From contig CAJUGJ010000004.1 of assembly GCA_910586015.1 (NCBI GenBank), positions 62,001-126,000 on the forward strand: 64,000 nt of DNA. Reading direction: 5' to 3'. The notes below the pieces were generated by a model. That model did no database searches. It was not told the DNA's origin and saw nothing but the letters and a program-made list of their open reading frames with translations. Positions 52,202 to 60,463 of the stretch are shown in pieces. The position numbers and the translations under genes were made by a program. Positions within the stretch are counted from its first letter, which is position 1; each line of letters starts with the position of its first letter. The stretch comes from an uncultured Lachnospiraceae bacterium (GTDB lineage: Bacteria > Bacillota > Clostridia > Lachnospirales > Lachnospiraceae).

Positions 52202-52837
52202 TTATTTTCCAGCTTTTACTGTGTTTTTAAGCATTACTAATGACTTCTTTGGTCCAGGAACTGCACCCTTTACTAAAATCAGATTGTTCTCTGTATCTAC
52301 ACGGACAATTTCAAGATTTTGTACAGTTACTCTAACATGTCCCATATGTCCCGGCATCGTCTTTCCTTTAAATACACGTCCCGGAGTTGTAGCTGGTCCA
52401 TTTGAACCTGCATGTCTGTGATACTTTGAACCATGCTTCATTGGTCCTCTTGATAAACCATGACGCTTGATTGCACCCTGAAATCCTTTTCCTTTTGAAA
52501 CACCAGTAACATCCACTTTGTCTCCTGCTGAGAAAACGTCTGCTTTAATTTCCTGACCTACAGAATAATCCGCAGCATTATCGAAACGGAACTCTCTAAG
52601 AAATCTCTTAACTGTGACACCCGCTTTTGCAAACTGTCCTTTTCTTGGCTTATTTACAAGTCTTTCACGGATTTCACCAAAGCCGACTTGTATTGCATTA
52701 TAATCATCATTTTCTTTTGTCTTTATCTGAGTTACAACACAAGGTCCTGCCTGCAAAACCGTTACTGGAGTCAATGTTCCATCATTTCCAAAGATCTGCG
52801 TCATACCGATCTTAGTTGCCAAAATAGCTTTCTTCAT
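52202..52837 (-). CDS. rplC: Ribosomal protein uL3
   Basis: 211 aa: ATKIGMTQIFGNDGTLTPVTVLQAGPCVV and the W-finger region KGFQGAIKRHGLSRGPMKHGSKYHRHAGS. GGAGGTAG precedes the ATG. Confidence 0.97.
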   Translation of the reverse strand: MKKAILATKIGMTQIFGNDGTLTPVTVLQAGPCVVTQIKTKENDDYNAIQVGFGEIRERLVNKPRKGQFAKAGVTVKRFLREFRFDNAADYSVGQEIKADVFSAGDKVDVTGVSKGKGFQGAIKRHGLSRGPMKHGSKYHRHAGSNGPATTPGRVFKGKTMPGHMGHVRVTVQNLEIVRVDTENNLILVKGAVPGPKKSLVMLKNTVKAGK

Positions 52838-52864
52838 GTTTCTACCTCCTATTCATCTACAGCG

Positions 52865-52908
52865 GTTCGAATTTCTTCGAACATCCTAGACGGTTTATAT
52901 CATAAACC
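52865..52908 (-). other. Two perfect hairpins in the rpsJ-rplC spacer
   Basis: On the minus strand: GGTTTAT-GAT-ATAAACC (52908-52892) and GTTCGAA-GAAA-TTCGAAC (52882-52865), the second capped by a GNRA tetraloop. They fill the 93-bp gap and end near the rplC ribosome site. Confidence 0.65.
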
Positions 52909-52930
52909 ATAAGGATTATTTCCACTTTTT

Positions 52931-53248
52931 TTATTTTACTTTCATCTTAATATCAATATATACGCCAGCTGGCATCTCCAATCTGGAAAGTGCATCTACT
53001 GTTTTTTGAGTTGGTGCAATAATATCAATTAATCTTTTATGTGTTCTTTGTTCAAACTGCTCTCTGGAATCTTTATATTTGTGAACTGCTCTTAAAATAG
53101 TCACAACTTCTTTCTTTGTTGGAAGCGGTACAGGTCCGCTCACCTTTGATCCGGTCTTTTTTACAGTTTCAATAATCTTTGAAGCTGATGAATCGATTAA
53201 TTGATGATCATATGCTTTCAGCGTAATTCTCATTACTTGACTTGCCAT
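52931..53248 (-). CDS. rpsJ: Ribosomal protein uS10, first gene of the S10 operon
   Basis: 105 aa: MASQVMRITLKAYDHQLIDSSASKIIETVKKTGSKVSGPVPLPTKKEVVTILRAVHKYKDSREQFEQRTHKRLI, a typical uS10. AAGGAGG lies 9 nt before the ATG (53248). A longer in-frame start reaches into the leader and has no ribosome site. Confidence 0.97.
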   Translation of the reverse strand: MASQVMRITLKAYDHQLIDSSASKIIETVKKTGSKVSGPVPLPTKKEVVTILRAVHKYKDSREQFEQRTHKRLIDIIAPTQKTVDALSRLEMPAGVYIDIKMKVK

Positions 53249-53549
53249 AAAAAAAGTCGCCTCCTTTTCGCACTTAAAAATCAGTACGACAAGCGGTGAC
53301 TGTACACTCACCCGTGTGTTTCCTGACTGTCGGAATAAAACCGGAATTACTGCTCAATTCTCCGGTTGTCAATCGACTTCATCCCGAAAAAGCCTTCCTG
53401 ACACGGAATCTGTTTTCACAGAACTATTGTTTTGTACAGTGACTTGTCGCCAGTTTTTTATAACTTGACATTCGCTCCACGGAAAAACCTGTACTTAGAA
53501 AAGTACAGCAACCTCTCGCTTCCACGCTATCAACGTCACAACGGGTATT
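53249..53549 (-). promoter_or_regulatory. Structured S10-operon leader RNA
   Basis: A leader of about 300 nt. GTACAGTGACTTGTCG (plus 53434-53449) is complementary to CGACAAG..ACTGTAC (53287-53305) in two 7-bp blocks, closing a domain of about 160 nt. Inside are TCTGT-GAAA-ACAGA (53422-53409) and AACCGG..AATT / AATT..CCGGTT (53367-53339, 10 bp with a 2-nt bulge, followed by TTTTATT). Outside, nearer the promoter, is CTGTACTT-TTCT-AAGTACAG (53508-53489). This architecture fits a ribosomal-protein autoregulatory leader; the ligand (L4 in some bacteria) is an inference. Confidence 0.65.
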
Positions 53550-53578
53550 ATTATATAATAGAACTTTGCCGTTTGCAA
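53550..53578 (-). promoter_or_regulatory. S10 operon promoter
   Basis: Minus strand TTGCAA (53578-53573), 17-nt spacer, TATAAT (53555-53550). It is a near-consensus sigma-A promoter, 300 nt before rpsJ. Confidence 0.85.
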
Positions 53579-53668
53579 GCTTTTTTTTAAGTTTTCTAAA
53601 AAAAGTTGAAAATTCAGCAAAATGGATAAATTGAAGAAAGAAGAAAGGAAAAAAAGAAGACAAAATTG

Positions 53669-54547
53669 CTATAAATTTTTCCACCTTCCGCTTGCTCCAC
53701 ATGGCAAAACGAGTCCAGTTGCTTTTACTGGAAGACCAATTTCATCTGCTTCTACTGTTCCACCAAACCGCTTTTGTACAGCAAGTCCCAACAGATATGC
53801 CAAAACTGCTGGCTGTAAACCAGTTGTATAAGAATTAATTAAGTAAAATAGTGGTTCTTTTTTTAATACCTTTGCACAAAGTTCTACTAAAGAAAAAATC
53901 CCCTCTTCTATCTTCCAGATCTCTCCCTTTGGCCCACGTCCATAGGATGGTGGATCCATAATCACCGCATCATAATAGTTCTCTCTTCGAATTTCTCGCT
54001 CTACAAACTTCTTGCAATCATCTACAATATATCTGATTTTTGCCTGATCTAATCCAGAAGCTGCTGCATTTTCCTTTGCCCAAGTTACCATTCCTTTTGA
54101 AGCATCTACGTGAGTAACAGTTGCTCCCGCAGCTGCTGCAGCTAAGGTTGCCCCACCTGTGTAAGCAAATAAATTTAAAACCTTGATCTCATTTTGTGGA
54201 TATTTCTTTTTTGCTTCTCTAATCGTTTCCATTATCCAATTCCAGTTGACTGCTTGTTCTGGAAATAATCCAGTATGTTTAAAGTTAAATGGCTGTAAAT
54301 GAAATTTAAGGTCTTGATAAGAAATCTTCCATTGTGTTGGCAAATCAATAAACTCCCACTCGCCGCCTCCCTTACTACTTCTATGATAATGAGCATTATA
54401 CTTTTTCCATCCTTGTTCTTTTTTTTCTGTTTTCCAGATTATCTGCGGATCTGGTCGAATCAAAAGATAATCTCCCCAACGCTCTAATTTCTCTCCCTCT
54501 GAGGTATCTATGACTTCATATTCCTTCCATTTATCTGCCAGCCACAT
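53669..54547 (-). CDS. Class I SAM-dependent rRNA methyltransferase (RlmI/RlmK-like)
   Basis: 292 aa. An N-terminal beta-rich region (about 1-110) precedes a Rossmann methyltransferase: the SAM loop VLNLFAYTGGATLAAAAAGA (about 148-167), DASKGMVTWAKENA and the catalytic-like MDPPSYGRG (about 225-233). It matches the Methyltrans_SAM group of 23S rRNA methyltransferases but lacks the N-terminal PUA domain of RlmI, so the target base is uncertain. It stops about 90 bp before the S10 promoter. Confidence 0.82.
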   Translation of the reverse strand: MWLADKWKEYEVIDTSEGEKLERWGDYLLIRPDPQIIWKTEKKEQGWKKYNAHYHRSSKGGGEWEFIDLPTQWKISYQDLKFHLQPFNFKHTGLFPEQAVNWNWIMETIREAKKKYPQNEIKVLNLFAYTGGATLAAAAAGATVTHVDASKGMVTWAKENAAASGLDQAKIRYIVDDCKKFVEREIRRENYYDAVIMDPPSYGRGPKGEIWKIEEGIFSLVELCAKVLKKEPLFYLINSYTTGLQPAVLAYLLGLAVQKRFGGTVEADEIGLPVKATGLVLPCGASGRWKNL

Positions 54548-54640
54548 TGTATTTCCTCCAATTTCTGTATTATATTATTTCAGTATCATCATAGCAGGAG
54601 CAAACAACAAAATCAAGAAAATTTCTTATCATTTTTTAAC

Positions 54641-54669
54641 TTGACGCACGTATAAAATAAGGATACACT
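54641..54669 (+). promoter_or_regulatory. pspA operon promoter
   Basis: TTGACG (54641-54646), 17-nt spacer, TACACT (54664-54669), about 46 nt before the ATG. It looks sigma-A-like; no ECF (sigma-W AAC/CGT) elements were seen. Confidence 0.7.
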
Positions 54670-54715
54670 ATTAGTAGAGTTATAATATAAAAATCACTTA
54701 TATGGAGGAAAAAAT

Positions 54716-55390
54716 ATGGGTATTTTATCTAGGTTTAAAGACATTATGTCCGCTAACATCAATGCACTTTTGGACAAGGCAGAAGATCCTGAAAAGATGA
54801 TCGATCAATGTCTTCGCAATCTGAATTCAGATTTAGGAAAGGTAAAGTCTGAAACAGCTGCTATTATGGCAGAAGATGCAAGGGCAAAAAGAGCTTTAGA
54901 TGAATGTGACGAAGAGATCAATAAGATGCAGGCATATGCTGTTAAAGCATTAGAAGCTAACAACGAAAATGATGCTCGTAGATTTTTAGAGCAAAAGGCT
55001 TCTCTAAGTGAAAAACGCACCAGCCTTTCACAGGCGTATGAAACAGCTCATACTAATGCAGTCAATATGCGCAATATGCACGATAAACTTGTGGGAGATA
55101 TCAATGAATTAGAATCCCGCAAGAATATGATCAAAGGAAAGCTTGCTGCTGCTAAGACACAAGAAAGAATTAATAAAATGGGCTCTTCCATTACCAGTGC
55201 CAACAGTACAATAGCAAGTTTTGAACGCTTTGAAGATCTTGCAAATCAGAGATTGGATCAAGCGAATGCTATGGCAGAGTTAAACCAATCTTCCGCTGAA
55301 AGCGACATTAAAGATCTGACTGAAAAGTATTCCCGTAGTACGGATGTTGATAATGAATTAGCTGCTTTAAAAGCAAGTCTTGGAAAGTAA
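54716..55390 (+). CDS. pspA: PspA/IM30 family envelope-stress protein
   Basis: A 224-aa predominantly coiled-coil protein (about 25-190) that assembles on the cytoplasmic membrane to protect it under stress. MGILSRFKDIMSANINALLDKAEDPEKMIDQCLRNLNSDLGKVKSETA is the family N-terminus. GGAGG precedes the ATG. It is followed by a hairpin and then three genes in the order found with B. subtilis pspA-ydjGHI. Confidence 0.93.
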   Translation: MGILSRFKDIMSANINALLDKAEDPEKMIDQCLRNLNSDLGKVKSETAAIMAEDARAKRALDECDEEINKMQAYAVKALEANNENDARRFLEQKASLSEKRTSLSQAYETAHTNAVNMRNMHDKLVGDINELESRKNMIKGKLAAAKTQERINKMGSSITSANSTIASFERFEDLANQRLDQANAMAELNQSSAESDIKDLTEKYSRSTDVDNELAALKASLGK

Positions 55391-55405
55391 TAAATTTTTA
55401 TTTTC

Positions 55406-55456
55406 GCTGCTGCAGAGCGGATGCTGAAAAAGCGGCTCAGTAGCAGCTTTTCTTTT
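55406..55456 (+). terminator. Attenuator-like terminator between pspA and the zinc-ribbon gene
   Basis: A 13-bp stem with one mismatch and one G-T pair (55406-55418 with 55435-55447), followed by TTTTCTTTT. It probably limits read-through so that PspA is made in excess over the downstream proteins. Confidence 0.75.
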
Positions 55457-55493
55457 CTAAGTTTGGCTTACGCATAGCTTTAAGGAGGAAAGA

Positions 55494-56615
55494 ATGGTAA
55501 TTCAATATAAATGTCCTAACTGTGGTGCTGATATGAAGTATGACAGTAAAAGCGGTAAGCTATACTGTGATAGCTGCAAAACAACAAAAGACATTTCACA
55601 AATGCCGCTTCCAGAGATCCCAGAGGGAGAATCTGAGGATACTCCTGATGTAACCGCATTTTCTCCAACGGAAATTGAAGAAGAGGTATCTTTCGATTAT
55701 CCAAAAGAAGCGGTTGCTTCTAAACTTTTTGATAGTCAGGCAGTTAATCATTATCATTGTCAAAACTGTGGAGCAGATCTTTTGACGGATAAAGATACTG
55801 CTGCCACTACTTGTAGTTTTTGTGGTGCTGCTGTAGTACTTGGAGATAGATTAAGCGGTGAACTTGCTCCTGCAAAAGTAATTCCTTTTCGTATTAGTAA
55901 GGAAGAGGCACAGACTGCTTTTCAAAAATGGTGTAAGAAGGGACTTCTTATTCCACATGAATTTCAGATCTCCAACCGATTAAAAAGTATTACAGGTATC
56001 TATGTTCCATTCTGGCTTTATGATATTTCGGCAAAAGGAGAGGTCGACGCTACTTGCACCAGAGTCCGAACTTATACAAGAGGAAACTATATTTATACAG
56101 AAACTAGTTATTTTCATGTTTATCGAAGAGTAAATATCAATTATTTAAAAGTACCTGCAGATGCTTCTGCTAAAATGAACGATACGCTTATGGATCGACT
56201 CGAACCCTTTCATTATCAAGAATTAAAGGATTTTAATATGCCATATCTGGCAGGTTATCTAGCAGAAAAATACAACTATACGGATGATCAGATGTTTTCA
56301 AGAGCAAAAGGGCGAGTAGATCGATATGCCAATCAATATATTGCTGGAACAATTAATGGTTACTCTACCGTGCACTATAATCGTAAAAATTTATCTATTC
56401 AGCCACGAAATGCCTATTATACATTAATGCCAGTCTGGATGGTATGTTATGATTATCATGACAGTGAACATATTTTTGCTATGAATGGACAGACAGGTAA
56501 AATTGTCGGGAAACCTCCTCTTTCCAAGAGTAAAATGGCTGTTTGGTTTATTGGTATTAGTGGAATCCTTTTTGCCCTAATGCAGTTAGTCACTCGATTA
56601 TTCCTCTGGACATAA
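55494..56615 (+). CDS. Zinc-ribbon membrane protein (YdjG-like)
   Basis: 373 aa with two zinc ribbons (CPNCGADMKYDSKSGKLYCDSC at about 6-28; CQNCGADL..CSFCGAA at about 85-108), a large cytoplasmic domain and a C-terminal membrane helix (about 350-370). In B. subtilis YdjG acts with YdjH and YdjI to place PspA and other factors at the membrane. AGGAGG precedes the ATG. Confidence 0.82.
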   Translation: MVIQYKCPNCGADMKYDSKSGKLYCDSCKTTKDISQMPLPEIPEGESEDTPDVTAFSPTEIEEEVSFDYPKEAVASKLFDSQAVNHYHCQNCGADLLTDKDTAATTCSFCGAAVVLGDRLSGELAPAKVIPFRISKEEAQTAFQKWCKKGLLIPHEFQISNRLKSITGIYVPFWLYDISAKGEVDATCTRVRTYTRGNYIYTETSYFHVYRRVNINYLKVPADASAKMNDTLMDRLEPFHYQELKDFNMPYLAGYLAEKYNYTDDQMFSRAKGRVDRYANQYIAGTINGYSTVHYNRKNLSIQPRNAYYTLMPVWMVCYDYHDSEHIFAMNGQTGKIVGKPPLSKSKMAVWFIGISGILFALMQLVTRLFLWT

Positions 56616-56639
56616 TTTTAAGAAAGGAGGCGTCACAAG

Positions 56640-57488
56640 TTGAGAAAATGTATCTTAACCTTCTTTTTCTGCCTGTTGTCTATCTTATTGTTTCCAATGT
56701 TCAAAATAAAGGCAGAAGAATCTGTCCAGTCGCATGTATTTGATTATGAAGGCTATTTAAGCGATTCGGAAGCTTCCAAATTAGAGGAAAAGCTTGCCGA
56801 TTATTCAAATGATTCAAATTGTCAGATCATTGTAATTACTTCAAACAATTTAGATGGGAAAAATGCTACTACCTATCTGGAAGATTTTTTTGACAATGGA
56901 TTTGATCTTAAAACAATTCAAAAAGATGCTGTTCTTTTAGTCTTTGGAAAAAATGCTTCAGGACGTTTTTTAGAAATTCAGGGGTATGGACTTTGTGAAT
57001 ACTATATGAATAATGACAGAATTGAAAATACTCTTGATGAAATCATTCCTTATTTTAAAAAAGAAACATATTATGACGCATTTATTAAATTTGCTAAAGA
57101 AGTAAAATATTATATGGGGTTAGATCATGGAGTTTCTTTTGATCCACAAAAACCTCATGGAGAAACAGCAACTGCCTCTAGTATAAAACCTTTTTATTAT
57201 ACAGTCTGGTTTCAGCTATTCGTTTCTGTTATTATTGGAGGGATTGTTGTTTTTAGTATGGCTCATACTTCTGGTGGCACTATGACAGCAGGCGGAAAAG
57301 ATTATCTTGATCCAAGTCATTCCGGAATAACTGCTCGTAGAGACGACTATATCAGAACTACTGTTACCAAGGTTAAAAAACCTGATCCACCAAAAAGTTC
57401 TGGAGGCGGTTATAGCGGCAGAAGTAGCGGTGGGGGTGGAGTTAGCAGTGGAGGACATTCTCACAGTGGTGGAGGACGCAGTTTTTAA
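56640..57488 (+). CDS. TPM-domain membrane protein (YdjH-like)
   Basis: 282 aa from a TTG start with AAAGGAGG 9 nt upstream. It has a signal peptide (RKCILTFFFCLLSILLFPMF), an extracytoplasmic TPM domain (VFDYEGYLSDSEASKLEEKLADYS; about 35-165), one membrane helix (about 187-207) and a Gly/Ser-rich tail (SSGGGYSGRSSGGGG). The tail is typical of YgcG/YdjH TPM proteins. It is the third gene of the pspA-like operon. Confidence 0.85.
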   Translation: MRKCILTFFFCLLSILLFPMFKIKAEESVQSHVFDYEGYLSDSEASKLEEKLADYSNDSNCQIIVITSNNLDGKNATTYLEDFFDNGFDLKTIQKDAVLLVFGKNASGRFLEIQGYGLCEYYMNNDRIENTLDEIIPYFKKETYYDAFIKFAKEVKYYMGLDHGVSFDPQKPHGETATASSIKPFYYTVWFQLFVSVIIGGIVVFSMAHTSGGTMTAGGKDYLDPSHSGITARRDDYIRTTVTKVKKPDPPKSSGGGYSGRSSGGGGVSSGGHSHSGGGRSF

Positions 57489-57520
57489 CGATAATTATTT
57501 TATTAGAAATGAGGTCAATT

Positions 57521-58489
57521 ATGGGATTATTTTCAGGTCAATTTGCAAATGTAGTAGAATGGCAAGAATTTAGAGAAGATATGATCTTTTATAAATGGAA
57601 TAACCGTGAAATCAAAAAGGGAAGCCGTTTAATCTTACGTCCCGGGCAAGATGCCATCTTTTTATATAATGGTCGTATAGAAGGAATTTTTAAAGATGAT
57701 GGAGATTATGATATTGAATCTCAAATCGTTCCATTTTTATCTACATTAAAAGGTTTTAAATTCGGTTTTAACAGTGGAATGAGAGCAGAAGTTCTCTTTG
57801 TCAATACAAAAGAATTTACTCTAAAATGGGGAACAGTAAATGCAATTAATATACCAGCTCCTAATATGCCCGGTGGACTTCCGATTCGTGCACATGGTAC
57901 ACTCAATTTTAAAGTAGGGGATTATATTAAATTAATTGATAAGCTTGCTGGTATCAAGACAACTTATTTTGTAGAAGATGTTCGTACTCGTGTGATTGCT
58001 GTTTTAGATCAACTTCTTATGAAATGGATTTCTAAAGAAGGAAAGGATATGTTTAATCTACAGGCAAATGCCTATGATATTTCTAAAGGAATTCAAACCG
58101 ATCTCGATATGGAACTATTTTCTACTGGACTTTCTATTACTGGATTTCATATTATGAGCTTTACTTATCCAGAAGAAGTTCAAAAGATGATCAATAAAAA
58201 TGCTTCCCAAAGTATGATAGGTGATGTTTCCCGCTATCAGCAAGTTAGTATGACAGATGGAATGGCTTCTGGAAATATGAAAAGTGGGGGAACCGTATCC
58301 GATATGGCAGGTATGATGATGGGAATGAATATAGCAAATCAAATGTTACAGAATATGAATCAGAATACCTCCTCTAATACTTTAGGTGCCTCGTCTAATA
58401 CTGGAACAAAACCTAATTTTTGTCCAAACTGTGGTCAAAAGACAGGAGCTGCTAATTTTTGTCCAAACTGTGGTCAAAAGTTAATTTGA
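57521..58489 (+). CDS. SPFH/virion-core-like protein with C-terminal zinc ribbon (YdjI-like)
   Basis: 322 aa. An SPFH-like domain (MGLFSGQFANVVEWQEFREDMIFYKWN; FNSGMRAEVLFVNTKEFTLKWGT; PIRAHGTLNFKVGDYIKLIDKLAG; about 1-225) is followed by a Met/Asn/Ser-rich linker and paired CPNCGQK motifs (about 300-320) forming a zinc ribbon. B. subtilis YdjI, its likely orthologue, recruits PspA. The start is the second ATG (GAGGTC 4 nt upstream). Confidence 0.87.
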   Translation: MGLFSGQFANVVEWQEFREDMIFYKWNNREIKKGSRLILRPGQDAIFLYNGRIEGIFKDDGDYDIESQIVPFLSTLKGFKFGFNSGMRAEVLFVNTKEFTLKWGTVNAINIPAPNMPGGLPIRAHGTLNFKVGDYIKLIDKLAGIKTTYFVEDVRTRVIAVLDQLLMKWISKEGKDMFNLQANAYDISKGIQTDLDMELFSTGLSITGFHIMSFTYPEEVQKMINKNASQSMIGDVSRYQQVSMTDGMASGNMKSGGTVSDMAGMMMGMNIANQMLQNMNQNTSSNTLGASSNTGTKPNFCPNCGQKTGAANFCPNCGQKLI

Positions 58490-58520
58490 GAGAATTTTTT
58501 ATAAAGTTTTCTCTTCCCTA

Positions 58521-58549
58521 TTGCGTTAATCAATTAACAATGTTACAAT
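58521..58549 (+). promoter_or_regulatory. Promoter of the alcohol dehydrogenase gene
   Basis: TTGCGT (58521-58526), 17-nt spacer, TACAAT (58544-58549), 67 nt before the ATG. Confidence 0.65.
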
Positions 58550-58615
58550 AAAACTATCGTAATACTACAAAATTTATATATATCATACATAATTGAAAGG
58601 AGAAACGTATCAATC

Positions 58616-59797
58616 ATGATGAGATTTACTTTACCGCGTGATCTTTATTATGGAAAAGGTTCATTAGAGCATTTAAAGGAGTTAAAAGGGAAAAAGGCAA
58701 TTCTTGTTTTAGGTGGCGGCTCTATGAAGAAGTTTGGATTTGTAGACAAGGCTCTTTCTTACCTAAAGGAAGCAGGCATTGAAACTACTCTTTTTGAAAA
58801 TGTAGAACCAGATCCTTCTGTTGAAACAGTTATGAAGGGTGCAGAAGCAATGCGAGCATTTGAACCAGACTGGATTATTGCAATGGGTGGTGGTTCTCCA
58901 ATTGATGCAGCAAAAGCAATGTGGGCATTTTATGAATATCCAGATGTTACTTTTGAAGAGCTTTGTACTCCATTTAATTTCCCACTTCTGCGTCAGAAGG
59001 CAAAATTTTTAGCAATTCCTTCTACTTCTGGTACAGCAACGGAAGTTACTGCATTTTCTGTTATTACTGACTATTCTAAAGGTATTAAATATCCGTTGGC
59101 AGACTTTAATATTACTCCAGATGTTGCTATTGTAGATCCTGAGCTTGCTGAAACAATGCCTCCTAAGTTAGTAGCTCATACAGGTATGGATGCACTGACT
59201 CATGCTATCGAAGCTTATGTTTCTACCTTAAATTCTCCGTTTACTGATCCACTTGCATTAAAAGCAATCGAGATGGTATGGAGTAATCTTCCTGTTTCCT
59301 ATCAAGGCTGTATGAAGGCAAGAGAGCAGATGCATTATGCACAGTGTCTTGCAGGTCAAGCATTTTCTAATGCTTTACTCGGTATCGTTCATTCTATGGC
59401 ACATAAAACAGGAGCTGCTTTTTCTACAGGACATATTCCACATGGATGTGCAAACGCAATTTATCTTCCTTATGTAATTAAATATAATGCAAAATGTGCA
59501 GAGTCCAGATATGCTGCAATCGCAAGAAAAACTGGCGTAATTGAACCAAGTGCAACCGATGCAGAATGTGTAAGAGCCCTTTGTAAAAAGATCGATGACT
59601 TTAATGTAAAATTAAATATTCCAAAGACCTTAAAAGAATTTGGTATTGATGAAGCTGAATTTAAAGAAAAAGTTGCACATATTGCAGAATTGGCAGTAGG
59701 AGATGCTTGTACAGGATCCAATCCTAGACCAATTACTCCTGCTGAGATGGAAAAACTTTTGACCTGCTGCTATTATGGAACAGAAGTAGATTTCTAA
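58616..59797 (+). CDS. Iron-containing alcohol dehydrogenase
   Basis: 393 aa. An NAD(P)H-dependent group III alcohol dehydrogenase, probably a butanol/ethanol type acting in fermentation. It has the GGGS nucleotide-binding motifs (VLGGGSMKKFG; MGGGSPIDAAKA) and the metal ligands in TGMDALTHAIEAY (Asp, His) and GIVHSMAHKTGAAFSTGHIPHG (His, His). GGAG lies upstream of the ATG, somewhat far (about 13 nt). Confidence 0.93.
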   Translation: MMRFTLPRDLYYGKGSLEHLKELKGKKAILVLGGGSMKKFGFVDKALSYLKEAGIETTLFENVEPDPSVETVMKGAEAMRAFEPDWIIAMGGGSPIDAAKAMWAFYEYPDVTFEELCTPFNFPLLRQKAKFLAIPSTSGTATEVTAFSVITDYSKGIKYPLADFNITPDVAIVDPELAETMPPKLVAHTGMDALTHAIEAYVSTLNSPFTDPLALKAIEMVWSNLPVSYQGCMKAREQMHYAQCLAGQAFSNALLGIVHSMAHKTGAAFSTGHIPHGCANAIYLPYVIKYNAKCAESRYAAIARKTGVIEPSATDAECVRALCKKIDDFNVKLNIPKTLKEFGIDEAEFKEKVAHIAELAVGDACTGSNPRPITPAEMEKLLTCCYYGTEVDF

Positions 59798-59819
59798 TTT
59801 TTAGAACATAAAATAAAGA

Positions 59820-59856
59820 AAAGGATAGAAGTTTCTTGCTTCTATCCTTTTTTTTG
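59820..59856 (+). terminator. Intrinsic terminator of the alcohol dehydrogenase gene
   Basis: A perfect 12-bp stem AAAGGATAGAAG / CTTCTATCCTTT with a 7-nt loop, followed by a run of T. Confidence 0.9.
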
Positions 59857-59928
59857 TCTCCTTAACCCCTGTTTTTCTATGCTTTCAAGACATTTTTTCA
59901 AATTTAAACTTTTTAGAATTTACAAATA

Positions 59929-59971
59929 GATTCTATAGAATATATTCTAAGTCCTCATTCTCACTTATAAT
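59929..59971 (+). promoter_or_regulatory. Promoter and overlapping palindromic operator of the XRE gene
   Basis: Two overlapping palindromes, ATTCTATAGAAT (59930-59941) and AGAATATATTCT (59937-59948), give three TTCTA/TAGAA half-sites where the -35 would be, followed by TATAAT (59966-59971). Negative autoregulation by the XRE protein is likely. Confidence 0.6.
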
Positions 59972-60003
59972 AATTCTAAAATACGAAAGATAAGGAGGTA
60001 GTT

Positions 60004-60387
60004 ATGAAAGACAAATCAAAGACTGAGTCGGCTGTGAAAGATAAGCTTAACGTAGAAGTAGGTCGTCGGATTCGCAGTGTTCGAGAATCTTTGAATATGA
60101 CAAGAGATTGTTTTAGTGAACGCTGTGATATTTCAGAAAGTTTTTTAAGTGATGTGGAACGAGGTAACAAAGGAATTACTTCAAAAACACTAACAAAAAT
60201 CTGTGAGACTACGAATGTTTCTGCTGATTATATCTTATTTGGAAATAATCGTTCAGATTCTGATGTCAGTGTACTTTTAGAATTATTTTCAAAGTTAGAT
60301 AATCGTTGTATTTTTCATGCCACAAATATATTAAAAGAATATCTTCAATTAGTGCTTGAGCTAAATTCTAAAAATTCAAATAAGTAA
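60004..60387 (+). CDS. XRE-family transcriptional regulator
   Basis: A 127-aa protein with an HTH_3 domain (about 18-73: VGRRIRSVRESLNMTRDCFSERCDISESFLSDVERGNKGITSKTLTKICETTNVSADYILFG) and a C-terminal helical region. AAGGAGG precedes the ATG. It may control itself through the TTCTA palindromes upstream; other targets are unknown. Confidence 0.88.
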   Translation: MKDKSKTESAVKDKLNVEVGRRIRSVRESLNMTRDCFSERCDISESFLSDVERGNKGITSKTLTKICETTNVSADYILFGNNRSDSDVSVLLELFSKLDNRCIFHATNILKEYLQLVLELNSKNSNK

Positions 60388-60391
60388 GGAG

Positions 60392-60447
60392 TTGTTGCAA
60401 AATAGATTTTAACTACTCAGTAGTATAAAAATTTTATTTTGCAACAG
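60392..60447. other. Long inverted repeat between convergent genes
   Basis: TTGTTGCAAAATA and TTATTTTGCAACAG form a stem of about 12 bp around a 25-nt loop that holds a smaller ACTACT/AGTAGT hairpin. It lies between the XRE gene and the GH51 gene and may be a bidirectional terminator, though T-tracts are poor. Confidence 0.5.
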
Positions 60448-60463
60448 CTTCTATTTTGTTTCT

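Noticed and set aside
53424..53702. A 92-codon minus-strand ORF across the S10 promoter
   Set aside because: It spans the promoter and leader structure, has no ribosome site and no similarity to known proteins.
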